DNA from: Nitrospirota bacterium
Lineage (GTDB): Bacteria > Nitrospirota > Nitrospiria > Nitrospirales > Nitrospiraceae
NCBI GenBank assembly: GCA_030645475.1
Contig: JAUSMA010000029.1
Location: 87,272-151,271, forward strand
Length of the DNA: 64,000 bases
Direction: 5' to 3'
Shown here piece after piece: positions 51,464 through 60,107 of the stretch. Every line of letters starts with the position of its first letter. Within the stretch, counting starts at the first letter, position 1. The notes beneath the pieces were generated by a model that saw nothing but the letters and a program-made list of their open reading frames with translations, was not told the DNA's origin and made no database searches. The position numbers and the translations under genes are program-made.

Positions 51464-52036
51464 AGAGGGTTCTCCTGTGCAACAGCGAGACGGTTTGTCA
51501 CGGAAGCTGGAGGATTCTTCAGCGTGCGGGGCTGCCTTTCTATAAGGCAGGGACGAAAAAAAGACAAGAGCGAGCAACCGGGGACATTCTCCTCGCCCGG
51601 TGTTTCCGACTTGCAGGGTCTTTGGGAGAGATCGCTGCAGAGATGTGCTCTCGTCTGTGACGTCTCGGATAGAAAGACGTTCCGCGCGTGCGCGGCTGGA
51701 TATAATCTGCATGGCCATGGCAGGCCCAACAGCTGGAACGGGGCAACGTGCTACATCTCCGGGGATGGGCATTGAGGTAAATGGCTACAGTGAGTGGGGG
51801 GCTGGCGGCGGATGATCTTCTGTGCTCGCGCAGTGGAAGATCAATGAGGGCTCCATTATTGAAGAGACAGCGAGACTGTTTCGAGAGATCTATGCCTGGA
51901 AGAAGGCATCACTGTTGCACTCGTACCTGAGTGAGACTGCGGGCTTGTCCGGGACGGGTGGGCGTAATGTTCCCGTTCCCATGACGGTCTTGATCGGCAT
52001 CGAACTCATTACTAACTCGACGGAGGAGGACGGTAT
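51464..52036. other. 570-base gap with composite repeat
   Basis: Contains R3 copy 2 (51738-51794) followed by a short R2 copy (51808-51850: GGCGGATGATCTTCTGTGC..GCGCAGTGGAAGATCAATG), which lacks the middle of the R2 unit. The frame 51822-52043 begins inside the R2 copy and is not taken as a gene. Confidence 0.55.
51738..51850 (+). repeat. Composite R3 + deleted R2 repeat
   Basis: GGGGCAACGTGCTACAT and GGTAAATGGCTACAGTGAG as at 25385, then GATGATCTTCTGTGCTCGCG fused directly to CAGTGGAAGATCAATG. Compared with the copy at 25451, the inner about 40 bp between the two CGCGCA words is missing, consistent with recombination between them. Confidence 0.65.
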
Positions 52037-52522
52037 ATGTTGAAGGAAGTGGCCGGAGATATTTTGTTGACGAAGGCGGAAGCGTTGGCACATGGCGTTG
52101 CCCCCAACGATAATTTCGCCAACGGGTTGGCCTTGGCGCTTAGAGAGCAATGGCCTGCAATGTATAAAGACTTCCGGCATTATTCTCAGACGTTCAGTCC
52201 CAAGGCCGGCGAATTGTGGGCATGGGCCGGCGTCGGCGGTATTCGGATTGTGAATCTGTTTACTCAGGAGTCGGCTGCCAGTCACGGAGCCAAGCACCCG
52301 GGACGGGCCACGATCGAGAACGTGAACCATTGTCTTAAAGCGTTATGTAAGACGATTGAGACGGAGAAGTTCAAGAGTGTCGCGCTTCCACGCCTGGCCA
52401 CCGGGGTGGGCGGGCTCGACTGGAAAGATGTGAAGCCGTTGATGGAAAAACATCTCGGCCACTTGTCTATCCCTGTGTACGTGTATGGCACCTACCATGC
52501 GGGGGTGCAGGCAGAAGAATAG
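52037..52522 (+). CDS. Macrodomain protein
   Basis: 161 residues. GDILLTKAEALAHGVAPNDNF corresponds to the N-terminal adenine-binding segment of macrodomains, WAGVGGIRIVNLFTQ to the central strands, and ALPRLATGVGGLDWKDV to the late ADP-ribose loop. It should bind or hydrolyse ADP-ribose conjugates. GGAGGAGG precedes the ATG. No obvious ADP-ribosyltransferase toxin is adjacent. R2 palindromes lie on both sides, so it may be an accessory gene. Confidence 0.85.
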   Translation: MLKEVAGDILLTKAEALAHGVAPNDNFANGLALALREQWPAMYKDFRHYSQTFSPKAGELWAWAGVGGIRIVNLFTQESAASHGAKHPGRATIENVNHCLKALCKTIETEKFKSVALPRLATGVGGLDWKDVKPLMEKHLGHLSIPVYVYGTYHAGVQAEE

Positions 52523-52548
52523 GGCTGGGGCGAACTATAGAAAATGAA

Positions 52549-52640
52549 GGGGCGGCCTGGGTGATCCAGTGCTCGCGGAATCCCCACTTTGGAAAGTGGT
52601 CGTTCGACGCGCGCAGTTCTGGATTCACCCAGGCCGCCCC
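52549..52640. repeat. Palindromic repeat R2, long perfect-armed copy
   Basis: Arms GGGGCGGCCTGGGTGATCCA and TGGATTCACCCAGGCCGCCC are almost perfect complements over about 20 bp. Inside are GTGCTCGCGGAA, a small hairpin CCACTTTGGAAAGTGG and TCGTTCGACGCGCGCAGT. It would form a strong three-tiered hairpin and follows the macrodomain gene. Confidence 0.8.
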
Positions 52641-52675
52641 TTCTGTGTCACGTTCGGTTGCAGCGGTGGGGTGAG

Positions 52676-52773
52676 AGGGACGCAGCCAGGCGATCCTTCT
52701 TGCTCGCCGAGGCCGCACGATCAGAATGTGCTCCCTCGATGCGCGCAGTGAAGGACAGTCTGGCTGCGTCCCT
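52676..52773. repeat. Palindromic repeat R2, adjacent copy
   Basis: Arms AGGGACGCAGCCAGGCGATC / GACAGTCTGGCTGCGTCCCT around TTGCTCGCCGAGG..GTGCTCCCTCGATGCGCGCAGT. Arms unlike those of the neighbouring copy 36 bases away, yet equally self-complementary. Confidence 0.75.
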
Positions 52774-52813
52774 TAGTAGGGCAAAGAGGGGAAATCAGAT
52801 TGTTTATCCAGCC

Positions 52814-53743
52814 TCACCGTGGTGCCTCCGCCATTTCTGCTATGACGGCTTGCAGGCCGGAGACTACTCGCGCCATCCTATCGTACTGAATCAATTCGGG
52901 CCTGTCGGTGTTCAAATGGTAGGCTGGGTAACGGAAGAGGGCGGTGTCGGTCACCATCACCGCCGGGAATCCCTCCTTCCAGAAGGCCCAATGGTCCGAC
53001 CACCCGACGCCGGGGACCAAGCCCCACAGGGCTCCGCCTTCGGAAGGAAATTGCGCCTGCCGCCGAAACGATCCCACAAGCTGCCGCACCAGGAACCCGT
53101 TCTCCACGTTGCTGACGAAGGCAATGAAATTCCCGGTGGAAGGATAGATGAGATTCAAGGGAAAGAGGAAGTGTTGGCTTCCCGGCTCGTCTGAGTAGTA
53201 CCCGATGGTCTCCAGGCTGAGCATGAGGACGATCTTTTCTCTCCGCTCGCGGCTGCGCTTGGCATAGACGCGGCTGCCCATATATTTGGTTTGAAAGAGC
53301 GGCGGCTCCTCATTGGCAAAGGCCACGAATCGCAGGGTGCGGGCCTGGCGGGTTTTCGCGAAGGCACGGGCCAAGGCGAGCATCGCTGCCACGCCGCTCG
53401 CATTGTCGTTGGCGCCGGGACTTCCCTGCACCGAATCGTAATGCGCCCCGATGACGATGATCTCGTCCGGCTTCTGATTCCCTCTCCCTTCCGCTTCGAC
53501 ATTCTCACAGCCTATGCCCCCCACCTCGTAAGATTGCCGTCTCACCTCGTAGCCGTCGTGGGCAAGCGTTGTCCGGATATAATTCGCTGCCATGACGAGC
53601 CTATCGTGCCGAAAGACGTTGCGCTCGCCGATCTGTCCCGCGAGCTGCTGCACGTGGGAACGGAGTTGCTGTTCCAGCGTGCGCTGCCCGTTTGTCATCG
53701 GCGGCAGCGGCCCCTGGTGGCTTTGTCCTGGCATCCGGATCAT
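52814..53743 (-). CDS. M28-family metallopeptidase
   Basis: 309 residues from the ATG at 53743, which overlaps the upstream stop (ATGA). Zinc-site motifs: IVIGAHYDSVQGSPGANDNA, FANEEPP, LETIGYYSDE and a late VTDTALFRYPAYHLNTD. Relatives are aminopeptidases or glutaminyl cyclases. No signal peptide from this start. It is the last gene of the run that begins with the Usp gene at 61005. Confidence 0.88.
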   Translation of the reverse strand: MIRMPGQSHQGPLPPMTNGQRTLEQQLRSHVQQLAGQIGERNVFRHDRLVMAANYIRTTLAHDGYEVRRQSYEVGGIGCENVEAEGRGNQKPDEIIVIGAHYDSVQGSPGANDNASGVAAMLALARAFAKTRQARTLRFVAFANEEPPLFQTKYMGSRVYAKRSRERREKIVLMLSLETIGYYSDEPGSQHFLFPLNLIYPSTGNFIAFVSNVENGFLVRQLVGSFRRQAQFPSEGGALWGLVPGVGWSDHWAFWKEGFPAVMVTDTALFRYPAYHLNTDRPELIQYDRMARVVSGLQAVIAEMAEAPR

Positions 53744-54621
53744 GTTGCCTCTGGGGTCATGGCTTTCCGAGACTGGTAGTAGGAGGCACAGTCTTCCTCT
53801 CGTCCCCGTACGATTCGCTTCCCGGTGAAGGGGGCCTGGTGGCTGGTGATCACGGTGCATTGGCGTTCGCCGTGGTCGTCGTCGTAGTAGAGGATGACCC
53901 AGTCCTGTGTTTTCTTGAGTTGATGGGCCAGGGCGCTGTTCGAAAACAGCGCGGTATAGTGGTGGGTACCTCGCTGCGCGTGGAGGATCGGCAGCCAGGC
54001 CTCTTTCTTTGGATTGAAGCGGTGCGGCGCGATCGTTTGTAGCCTGCCGGCCTGGGCGGATTCGCGGTATTCCCTGTCCACGTCCAGGAGTTCTTTCACC
54101 GGAGGTTCAGCAGTCGGGTGCCCAACCATTTTGCCAGCGCTCTGCCGGACGCGTCCAAGCCGCGCAGTCAGGGAATCGATGATGCCCTGGAGTTTTTTGG
54201 GACCGATCCCTTCGATTTCTGTTAAGCGTCCGTCATGCGCCGCCATTTCCAGTTGTTCCAACGTGTCGATATGCAGATCGTCGTGCAGCCGATGGGCGAG
54301 AGCCGGACCAATCCCTGGAATGGACGTGAGCAGTGAGATCGGGTCCATGTGGCCGCGCAGGCGATCCAACATCGGCAGCCGGCCTGTGACGACAAGGGTA
54401 TGAATGGAGCGTGCGAGGCTCACCCCGATGCCGGGCAACGACTGCAGCCCGTCCGTGCCCCGTTGCTGTGCGATCTCTGCGGCGGGAACCGTCAACCGTT
54501 CGATCGTTTCCGCCGCCCCGCGATAGGCCCGCACGCGAAAGCGATTCGCGCCCTGATCTTCCAAGAGCTGCGCGACTTCTCGCAATCGCCCGGCGATGTC
54601 CTGATTCTGCGCTATGCTCAT
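53740..54621 (-). CDS. PolX N-terminal-type helix-hairpin-helix protein
   Basis: 293 residues from the ATG at 54621. The DNA-polymerase-beta/PolX N-terminal 8-kDa-like domain is followed by HhH motifs: LQSLPGIGVSLARSIHTLV, LTSIPGIGPALAHRLHDD and LTEIEGIGPKKLQGIIDSL. The nucleotidyltransferase and PHP domains of full PolX are missing; the C-terminal half (HYTALFSNSALAHQLKKT, WVILYYDDDHGERQCTVIT) is a separate unknown domain. Probable DNA-binding protein. Its stop overlaps the M28 gene start. Confidence 0.72.
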   Translation of the reverse strand: MSIAQNQDIAGRLREVAQLLEDQGANRFRVRAYRGAAETIERLTVPAAEIAQQRGTDGLQSLPGIGVSLARSIHTLVVTGRLPMLDRLRGHMDPISLLTSIPGIGPALAHRLHDDLHIDTLEQLEMAAHDGRLTEIEGIGPKKLQGIIDSLTARLGRVRQSAGKMVGHPTAEPPVKELLDVDREYRESAQAGRLQTIAPHRFNPKKEAWLPILHAQRGTHHYTALFSNSALAHQLKKTQDWVILYYDDDHGERQCTVITSHQAPFTGKRIVRGREEDCASYYQSRKAMTPEAT

Positions 54622-54629
54622 GCTGGCTC

Positions 54630-55862
54630 TCACTCGTAGTGCAGCGCCTCGATGGGCTTCATCTTCGACGCTTTGTTTGCGGGATAGAGGCCGAAGAAGA
54701 CGCCGACGACCAGGGAAAAGAGAAACGCGATCACGATAGCCTCCGGAGAGATAATGGTCGGCCATCCGACGAGTGTGGTCAGCAGTTTTGCACCTCCGAT
54801 GCCCGCAGCCACGCCGACGATTCCGCCGATTGCCGTCATAATGATCGCTTCGATCAGGAATTGAAGCAGGATGTGCCGGCGTTTTGCGCCGACGGCCATG
54901 CGAAGGCCGATTTCTTTCGTCCGCTCCGTGACCGACACCAGGAGAATATTCATGATGCCGATCCCGCCGACGATGAGTGAAATCGAGGCAATGCTCATCA
55001 GCATGACCATCATCGTGCGGCTCGTGCCGGCGATGGTCTTGGCGATGTCCTCCATGGTGCGGATGGTGAAGTCGTCCTCCTCCTGGGAGGGGAGGTGGTG
55101 GCGGGCCCGCAAGAGTTCTTTGATGTCTGCGACGACGGCAGGGATCTCGTAGCGCGTCTGTGTGGCGACCAGGATGATTCCGACGGTTCCAAGAAACTTC
55201 GTGCCCATGACTTTTCGTTCAGCCGTCGTGAACGGGAGGACCACGAAATCGTCTTGGTCCTGCCCCGTGATCGATTGGCCTTTCGGCGCCAGGACTCCGA
55301 TCACACGAAGCGGAGTATTTCTGATGCGAACTTCGGCTCCCACCGCCTCTTCGCCTGGTTCGAACAGATTCTGAGCCGCGGTTTTCCCCAGCACGACAAT
55401 CTTCGCGGCCGAATCCATGTCCGACTGGGTGAAGAAGTTGCCCTGCGCAATCGGCCAACTTCGGATGTCGGTGAATTCAGGGGTGGTGCCGAGGACGATG
55501 GTGCTCCAGTTTTTATTCTCGCGAATGACTTGAAGCACCGATCGCGTGGCATACATGATGGTGTTTACCGAGCCGACCTTTGTCCGGATGTCCTCCGCAT
55601 CGTCGACCGTGAGCGTGGAAATGGTGCCGAGTCCGCCCCTCACGCCGCCGACGGTCGTGGCGCCCGGCACGATGATGAGGACATTGGTGCCCAGGCTGGA
55701 GATTTCCGCTTGGACGGAGGCCGTGGCGCCCTGACCCAAGCTGACCATCGCCACCACGGCGCCGATGCCGATGATGATACCGAGCATGGTCAGTCCGGCG
55801 CGCAGCGGATTGCGGCGGAGGATGCGGAGGGCGGAAAGAATAGTGAGCCAGAGAAAGGACAT
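54630..55862 (-). CDS. MacB-type ABC permease without ATPase domain
   Basis: 410 residues: one N-terminal helix (AGLTMLGIIIGIGAVVAMVS), a large periplasmic MacB_PCD domain (about 40-270), and three C-terminal helices (SIASISLIVGGIGIMNILL, FLIEAIIMTAIGGIVGVAAG, VIAFLFSLVVGVFFGLYPA). TERTKEIGLRMAVGAKRRHI is the FtsX coupling motif. In MacB an ATPase is fused at the N-terminus or encoded next door; none is present in the window. It lies 103 bases after the MacA-like gene. Confidence 0.88.
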   Translation of the reverse strand: MSFLWLTILSALRILRRNPLRAGLTMLGIIIGIGAVVAMVSLGQGATASVQAEISSLGTNVLIIVPGATTVGGVRGGLGTISTLTVDDAEDIRTKVGSVNTIMYATRSVLQVIRENKNWSTIVLGTTPEFTDIRSWPIAQGNFFTQSDMDSAAKIVVLGKTAAQNLFEPGEEAVGAEVRIRNTPLRVIGVLAPKGQSITGQDQDDFVVLPFTTAERKVMGTKFLGTVGIILVATQTRYEIPAVVADIKELLRARHHLPSQEEDDFTIRTMEDIAKTIAGTSRTMMVMLMSIASISLIVGGIGIMNILLVSVTERTKEIGLRMAVGAKRRHILLQFLIEAIIMTAIGGIVGVAAGIGGAKLLTTLVGWPTIISPEAIVIAFLFSLVVGVFFGLYPANKASKMKPIEALHYE

Positions 55863-55865
55863 GGT

Positions 55866-55961
55866 GAATAGCTTTCAGCCGTCAGCGATCAGCTTTCAGC
55901 TCTGAGAGGTAACCGTTCGATCAGAAACTGAGTGCTGAAAGCTGATGGCTGACAGCTATTC
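55866..55961. repeat. Imperfect inverted repeat (AGCTTTCAGC type)
   Basis: GAATAGCTTTCAGCCGTCAG and GCTGATGGCTGACAGCTATTC with further CAGCTTTCAGC / GCTGAAAGCTG pairs. It fills the gap between the adaptor and permease genes and is related to the repeats at 21215 and 39730. It may reduce read-through into the permease. Confidence 0.6.
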
Positions 55962-55965
55962 CTTT

Positions 55966-57303
55966 TCATCTCATCCTCGGGCCGCCATCGAAGCCAGGCG
56001 GCAACTTTTTTTGGGCCTGTTCTTCCGGTGTCTCAATCCCCAGGATCACCTGGTCTCCCTCTTTCAGCGTTCCCTCGGTAATTTCCGTGAAGAGGGAGTC
56101 GGCGATGCCCGAGGTGGTCACAACCTGTCGCGCCTGTTTTGACTCATCCATCACCCACACTTGCGTGACCTTGCGGTCCACCGGGACGCCCGGCATCCGA
56201 AAGCGCAAGGCCCCATTCGGCACGCGGAGCGGATGTTCCTTCTTGGCCGTCACGATCGTCACGTTTGCCGTCATCCCTGGCTTGAGCTTGAGCTCCCGAT
56301 TGTCCACCGTGATCACGACGTCGTAGGTCACCACGTTCTGGATGTTGATGGGCGCATTGCGTACCTGCGTGACGGTGCCTTCGAAGAATTGCCTGGGATA
56401 GGCATCCACGCGGAAGCTGGACGGCTTGCCTTCCGCCACACCGCCGATGTCGGATTCGCTGACGTTGGCATTCACCTGCATCTGGGTCAGGTCCTGGGCG
56501 ATCACGAAAAGCGTCGGGGTCTGGAAACTGGCGGCGACGGTCTGGCCGACATCGACGTTGCGGGATACCACGATGCCGTTGACCGGGGAATAGATCGTCG
56601 TATAGCCGAGATCCAGTTCGGCGGAGGCTAACGTGGCCACTGCCTGATCCACCTGTGCCTGCGCGACCTCGACTTGAGCTTGGGCGTCACGTAAATTCGT
56701 AGCGGCGAGGTCGAGATCCGCTTGGGAGACGAATTGTTGCGGACGCAAAGCCGCCATGCGATCGAATTCGAGTTTCCGCTGGTTTGCCATGTTTTTCGCC
56801 TTCGCCAGATTGCCACGCCCGCTCTTGAGGGATGCGCGGGCTTGGCTCACACGGGCATTGAATGGCTGCTGGTCGATCCTGGCGAGGACCTGGCCCTTTG
56901 TGACTACGGAGTTGAAGTCTGCCATCAATTGAGTGATTTTCCCGGAGACTTGGCTCCCCACCTGGACCGATACGACCGGATTGACCGTGCCGGTGGCGGT
57001 GACGATCGCGGTGATGGGTCCCCGATCGACCAGCGCAGTTTTGTAATGGACGGGCGGAGGGCCGGCCGTCCACCAATACCAGGCTCCTATTCCGATGATC
57101 GCAAGCAGGGTGACGATCCCGATGAGCCATGGTCGGCGGAGCCCGGTCCGAGATGAAGGGAGCAGCGGCAGGGCGGCAGGGAGACCGTGCGCGCGATCGG
57201 TGGATGCATTCGATGAATGGGGAGCCGGAACCGACGACGATCCGGGGGGAATGATCTCTGTGACAGGAACCTCACGAATCGGGTCTTGGGGGTTATTGCT
57301 CAT
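55966..57303 (-). CDS. MacA-like periplasmic adaptor (HlyD/RND-MFP family)
   Basis: 445 residues. A long Pro/Ser-rich cytoplasmic N-terminus precedes one membrane helix (WLIGIVTLLAIIGIGAWYWW). A barrel-sandwich domain follows (VQVGSQVSGKITQLMADFNS), then a coiled-coil hairpin (about 140-225) and beta-barrel parts (IYSPVNGIVVSRNVDVGQTV, VTIVTAKKEHPLRVPNGAL). The start overlaps the P-type ATPase stop by 4 bases. It partners with the MacB-like permease at 54630. Its unusual N-terminal extension of about 55 residues may be for regulation. Confidence 0.88.
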   Translation of the reverse strand: MSNNPQDPIREVPVTEIIPPGSSSVPAPHSSNASTDRAHGLPAALPLLPSSRTGLRRPWLIGIVTLLAIIGIGAWYWWTAGPPPVHYKTALVDRGPITAIVTATGTVNPVVSVQVGSQVSGKITQLMADFNSVVTKGQVLARIDQQPFNARVSQARASLKSGRGNLAKAKNMANQRKLEFDRMAALRPQQFVSQADLDLAATNLRDAQAQVEVAQAQVDQAVATLASAELDLGYTTIYSPVNGIVVSRNVDVGQTVAASFQTPTLFVIAQDLTQMQVNANVSESDIGGVAEGKPSSFRVDAYPRQFFEGTVTQVRNAPINIQNVVTYDVVITVDNRELKLKPGMTANVTIVTAKKEHPLRVPNGALRFRMPGVPVDRKVTQVWVMDESKQARQVVTTSGIADSLFTEITEGTLKEGDQVILGIETPEEQAQKKLPPGFDGGPRMR

Positions 57304-60107
57304 GATTTATCCGCTACTAGTGTGACTCCGCCTGCGCGACTCTGGGTGAATCGCTTCACGATGATCTTACGGCTTTCCTCTGCGAATAACAGGCCAAGGG
57401 CACCCAGTGCGAGTGGTCCGAAGATCCAGACCGGCAAGGGGGCCGTTCGGAAGATGTCGTTTCCCAAGGAGGTGTAGGTAATCAACGCAAGGATGGTGAG
57501 CTCAATGACGACTCCCCAGAGAATGAGCGGGTTGCTGAACCATCCGAACCGGGCGACCGACAGCCGGTCGGATCGGCAGGAAAAGACGTTGGCAATCTGT
57601 GCCAAGACGATCCCGGCAAACGTCACCGTTGTCGCCTCTTTATATAAAGGAGATGACCAGTCTAGCGAGGTTCCCCAACTCCAGTCGTTGACAAAGAGAT
57701 AGAGAAAAAAGCCACCCATGGCCAGGAATGCCGAGTTCATGCCCAGGAAGAAGTAGGTTCTGAGCAGAAGCGGAACGGTGAGCAACCGTTCGTTTCTTGG
57801 GCGTGGCGGTACATCCATAATACCGGGATGAGGGGCCTCTGCCCCCAGCGCAATGGCCGGAACCATGTCGGTGCCGAGGTCAATGGCCAGGACCTGCGGG
57901 ATGGTGAGGGCCAATGGCATCCCGAGAAAACCATAGGCCAAGTAGGGGACCACTTCCGGCACATTACTCACAAGCACGTACGTGGAGAACTTTCGGATAT
58001 TGTCGAATACCGTACGGCCTTCTTCAATGGCGTTGACGATGGTCGCAAAGTTGTCGTCGAGCAAAATTATGTCCGCCGTCTCTTTCGCCACGTCGGATCC
58101 GGCGATGCCCATCGCAATGCCGATATCGGCTTTTTTGATGGCCGGGGCGTCGTTCACCCCGTCGCCCGTGACGGCCACCACTTCGCCCATCTCTTTCAGC
58201 ACCGACACCACGCGCATCTTGTGCCGGGGAGCCACTCGCGCGAAGACCGGCTCGGGCTCGTTAGGCCGGGTGGGCGTGAGGAGCCGGCGCAGCGCCTCGT
58301 CGCTCATCGTTTCGACCTGGTGCCCTTCGATCACGGGACAAAATCCGACTGGCTCGGTACGGGACTCCTTCGGCGCCAGTCCGATCTGGCGGGCGATGGC
58401 CAGGGCCGTGAGCGGATGGTCGCCGGTAATCATGATCACGCGCACGCCGGCTTGGCGACAGCGGGCGATGGCCTCCGGTACTTCGTGGCGCGGGGGATCC
58501 ATCATCGCCACGAGGCCGAGGAAGGTGAGGTTCTGTTCCACATGGTCGATGTCCAGCTTCTCGACACCTTGCTCAATGTCACGCATGGCTACAGCCAGGA
58601 CCCGGTAGGCCTGGTGCGCGAAGGTTTGGCTTTGCGCCATGATGCGCTGGCGGTCCTCCTGGCTCATCGGCGAGCGTGCCGCTTGGTGGAGCATCTGATT
58701 GCAGAGGGGCATGAGCGATTCCGGCGCGCCCTTCACGAAGGCCACCAGCCGGCTCTCACGCCAATGGAGGGTGGACATGCGCTTGCGGTCCGCGTCGAAT
58801 GGGAGCTCGCCCATCCTGGGCAACGGTTCATGGTGGAGGAGTCCGTGATCCTGTGCAAACTCGACCAGGGCCACTTCGGTTGGATCCCCTGTGACGGTGA
58901 GGCGGCCATCGGTCCGCCGCACGCGTTTGGCATTGTGGCAGTGGATGATCGCATCGAAGAGTGGCGCATATTCCTCGGCCTCGACCGCGTTGGTCACGCG
59001 TCCGGCGATCACGAGACAGCTTTCCTGCACCTCGATTTCGAGATGGTCCACATAGAAACGCGCCACGCGCATCCGGTTTTCGGTGAGCGTCCCCGTCTTA
59101 TCCGTGCAGATGACGGTGGTGCAACCCAAGGTTTCCACGGACGTCAGTTGTTTGATGAGCGCGTGACGTTTGGCCATGCGTTGGCTGCCCAATGCCAAGG
59201 CCAGCGTCACAGTGGGGAGCAGTCCTTCCGGCACGTTCGCCGCGATGATGCCGATCCCGAAGATCGCGCTGATCCAGAAGCCGAGGCCGGTCCATAGCCC
59301 GATCGCGAAAAATGAGGCTCCCATGGCCAGCGAAATCATGGCGACGATGCGGGTGAGCGTGGTGATTTCTTTCTGCAGCGGGCTGAGGTCTGTCTCCACA
59401 CCCGTAGAGAGGCGGGCGATCTTGCCGAATTCCGTCTGCATGCCGGTGGCGAACACCACCGCCCGGCCTCTGCCGGAGAGCACGGGGGTGCCGGCGAAGA
59501 CGAGATTGGGAATGTCCAGGAGGTGTCCATCGATGATCGGCTCTGCGGTCCGCCTCTTCGGTTGGGATTCGCCGGTGAGGGAAGAGATGTCGACACGCAT
59601 TTCGGTGGCGTCGATGAGCCGGGCGTCGGCAGGAATCTGTTCTCCCTCCTCGATCAAGAGCACGTCGCCCGGCACGATCTCGCTTCGTGACACCTCGTGT
59701 GGCTGGTTGCTTCGCAGCACCCATGCTTTGGCAGGGAGGAGGCGATGGAGGGCATGCACCGCGCGCTCGGCTTTATATTCCTGAAAGAAGGCAAAGACGG
59801 CGTTGATCACGATCACACCGAGGATCGCCCAGCCGAGGGTGAGCATCCCTTCGCCGGGTTTCATGAACTCTGCCATGAACGCCAGACCGGCAGCGATCCA
59901 GAGCAATATGGCCAGGAAGTGGGTGAATTGGCGGAGGAACCCTCGAATCAATGAATAATGGCTCGATTCCTCCAGGACGTTGGGGCCATATTGACTGAGC
60001 CGCTGCTGCGCTTCTTCGGGCGACAAACCGCCTGCCCTGCTGTCCAGGTGCTGGAAGACTTCACCAACCGTCAGGTGGTGGAGCTGTGGCTTGTCGGAGT
60101 CAGCCAC
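57300..60107 (-). CDS. P2-type cation ATPase resembling Na,K-ATPase alpha subunit
   Basis: 935 residues. TGES (178-181) is the actuator loop, Asp336 in DKTGTLTENRM is phosphorylated, and TGDGVNDAPAIKKADIGIAMG is the hinge. Helix 4 reads ANVPEGLLPTVT and helix 6 AIDLGTDMVPAIALGAE, both closer to animal Na,K-ATPase than to SERCA pumps. The C-terminal ten-helix plan is complete; no beta subunit is encoded. Its start overlaps the Usp stop by 8 bases and its end overlaps the MacA-like start. The transported ion (Na+, K+ or Ca2+) is uncertain. Confidence 0.9.
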   Translation of the reverse strand: MADSDKPQLHHLTVGEVFQHLDSRAGGLSPEEAQQRLSQYGPNVLEESSHYSLIRGFLRQFTHFLAILLWIAAGLAFMAEFMKPGEGMLTLGWAILGVIVINAVFAFFQEYKAERAVHALHRLLPAKAWVLRSNQPHEVSRSEIVPGDVLLIEEGEQIPADARLIDATEMRVDISSLTGESQPKRRTAEPIIDGHLLDIPNLVFAGTPVLSGRGRAVVFATGMQTEFGKIARLSTGVETDLSPLQKEITTLTRIVAMISLAMGASFFAIGLWTGLGFWISAIFGIGIIAANVPEGLLPTVTLALALGSQRMAKRHALIKQLTSVETLGCTTVICTDKTGTLTENRMRVARFYVDHLEIEVQESCLVIAGRVTNAVEAEEYAPLFDAIIHCHNAKRVRRTDGRLTVTGDPTEVALVEFAQDHGLLHHEPLPRMGELPFDADRKRMSTLHWRESRLVAFVKGAPESLMPLCNQMLHQAARSPMSQEDRQRIMAQSQTFAHQAYRVLAVAMRDIEQGVEKLDIDHVEQNLTFLGLVAMMDPPRHEVPEAIARCRQAGVRVIMITGDHPLTALAIARQIGLAPKESRTEPVGFCPVIEGHQVETMSDEALRRLLTPTRPNEPEPVFARVAPRHKMRVVSVLKEMGEVVAVTGDGVNDAPAIKKADIGIAMGIAGSDVAKETADIILLDDNFATIVNAIEEGRTVFDNIRKFSTYVLVSNVPEVVPYLAYGFLGMPLALTIPQVLAIDLGTDMVPAIALGAEAPHPGIMDVPPRPRNERLLTVPLLLRTYFFLGMNSAFLAMGGFFLYLFVNDWSWGTSLDWSSPLYKEATTVTFAGIVLAQIANVFSCRSDRLSVARFGWFSNPLILWGVVIELTILALITYTSLGNDIFRTAPLPVWIFGPLALGALGLLFAEESRKIIVKRFTQSRAGGVTLVADKS

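Noticed and set aside
51822..52043. 73-codon plus-strand frame before the macrodomain gene
   Set aside because: It starts inside an R2 repeat, has no ribosome site and shows no protein pattern.
57828..59297. 489-codon plus-strand frame opposite the P-type ATPase
   Set aside because: Antisense shadow. The minus-strand ATPase carries all catalytic motifs.
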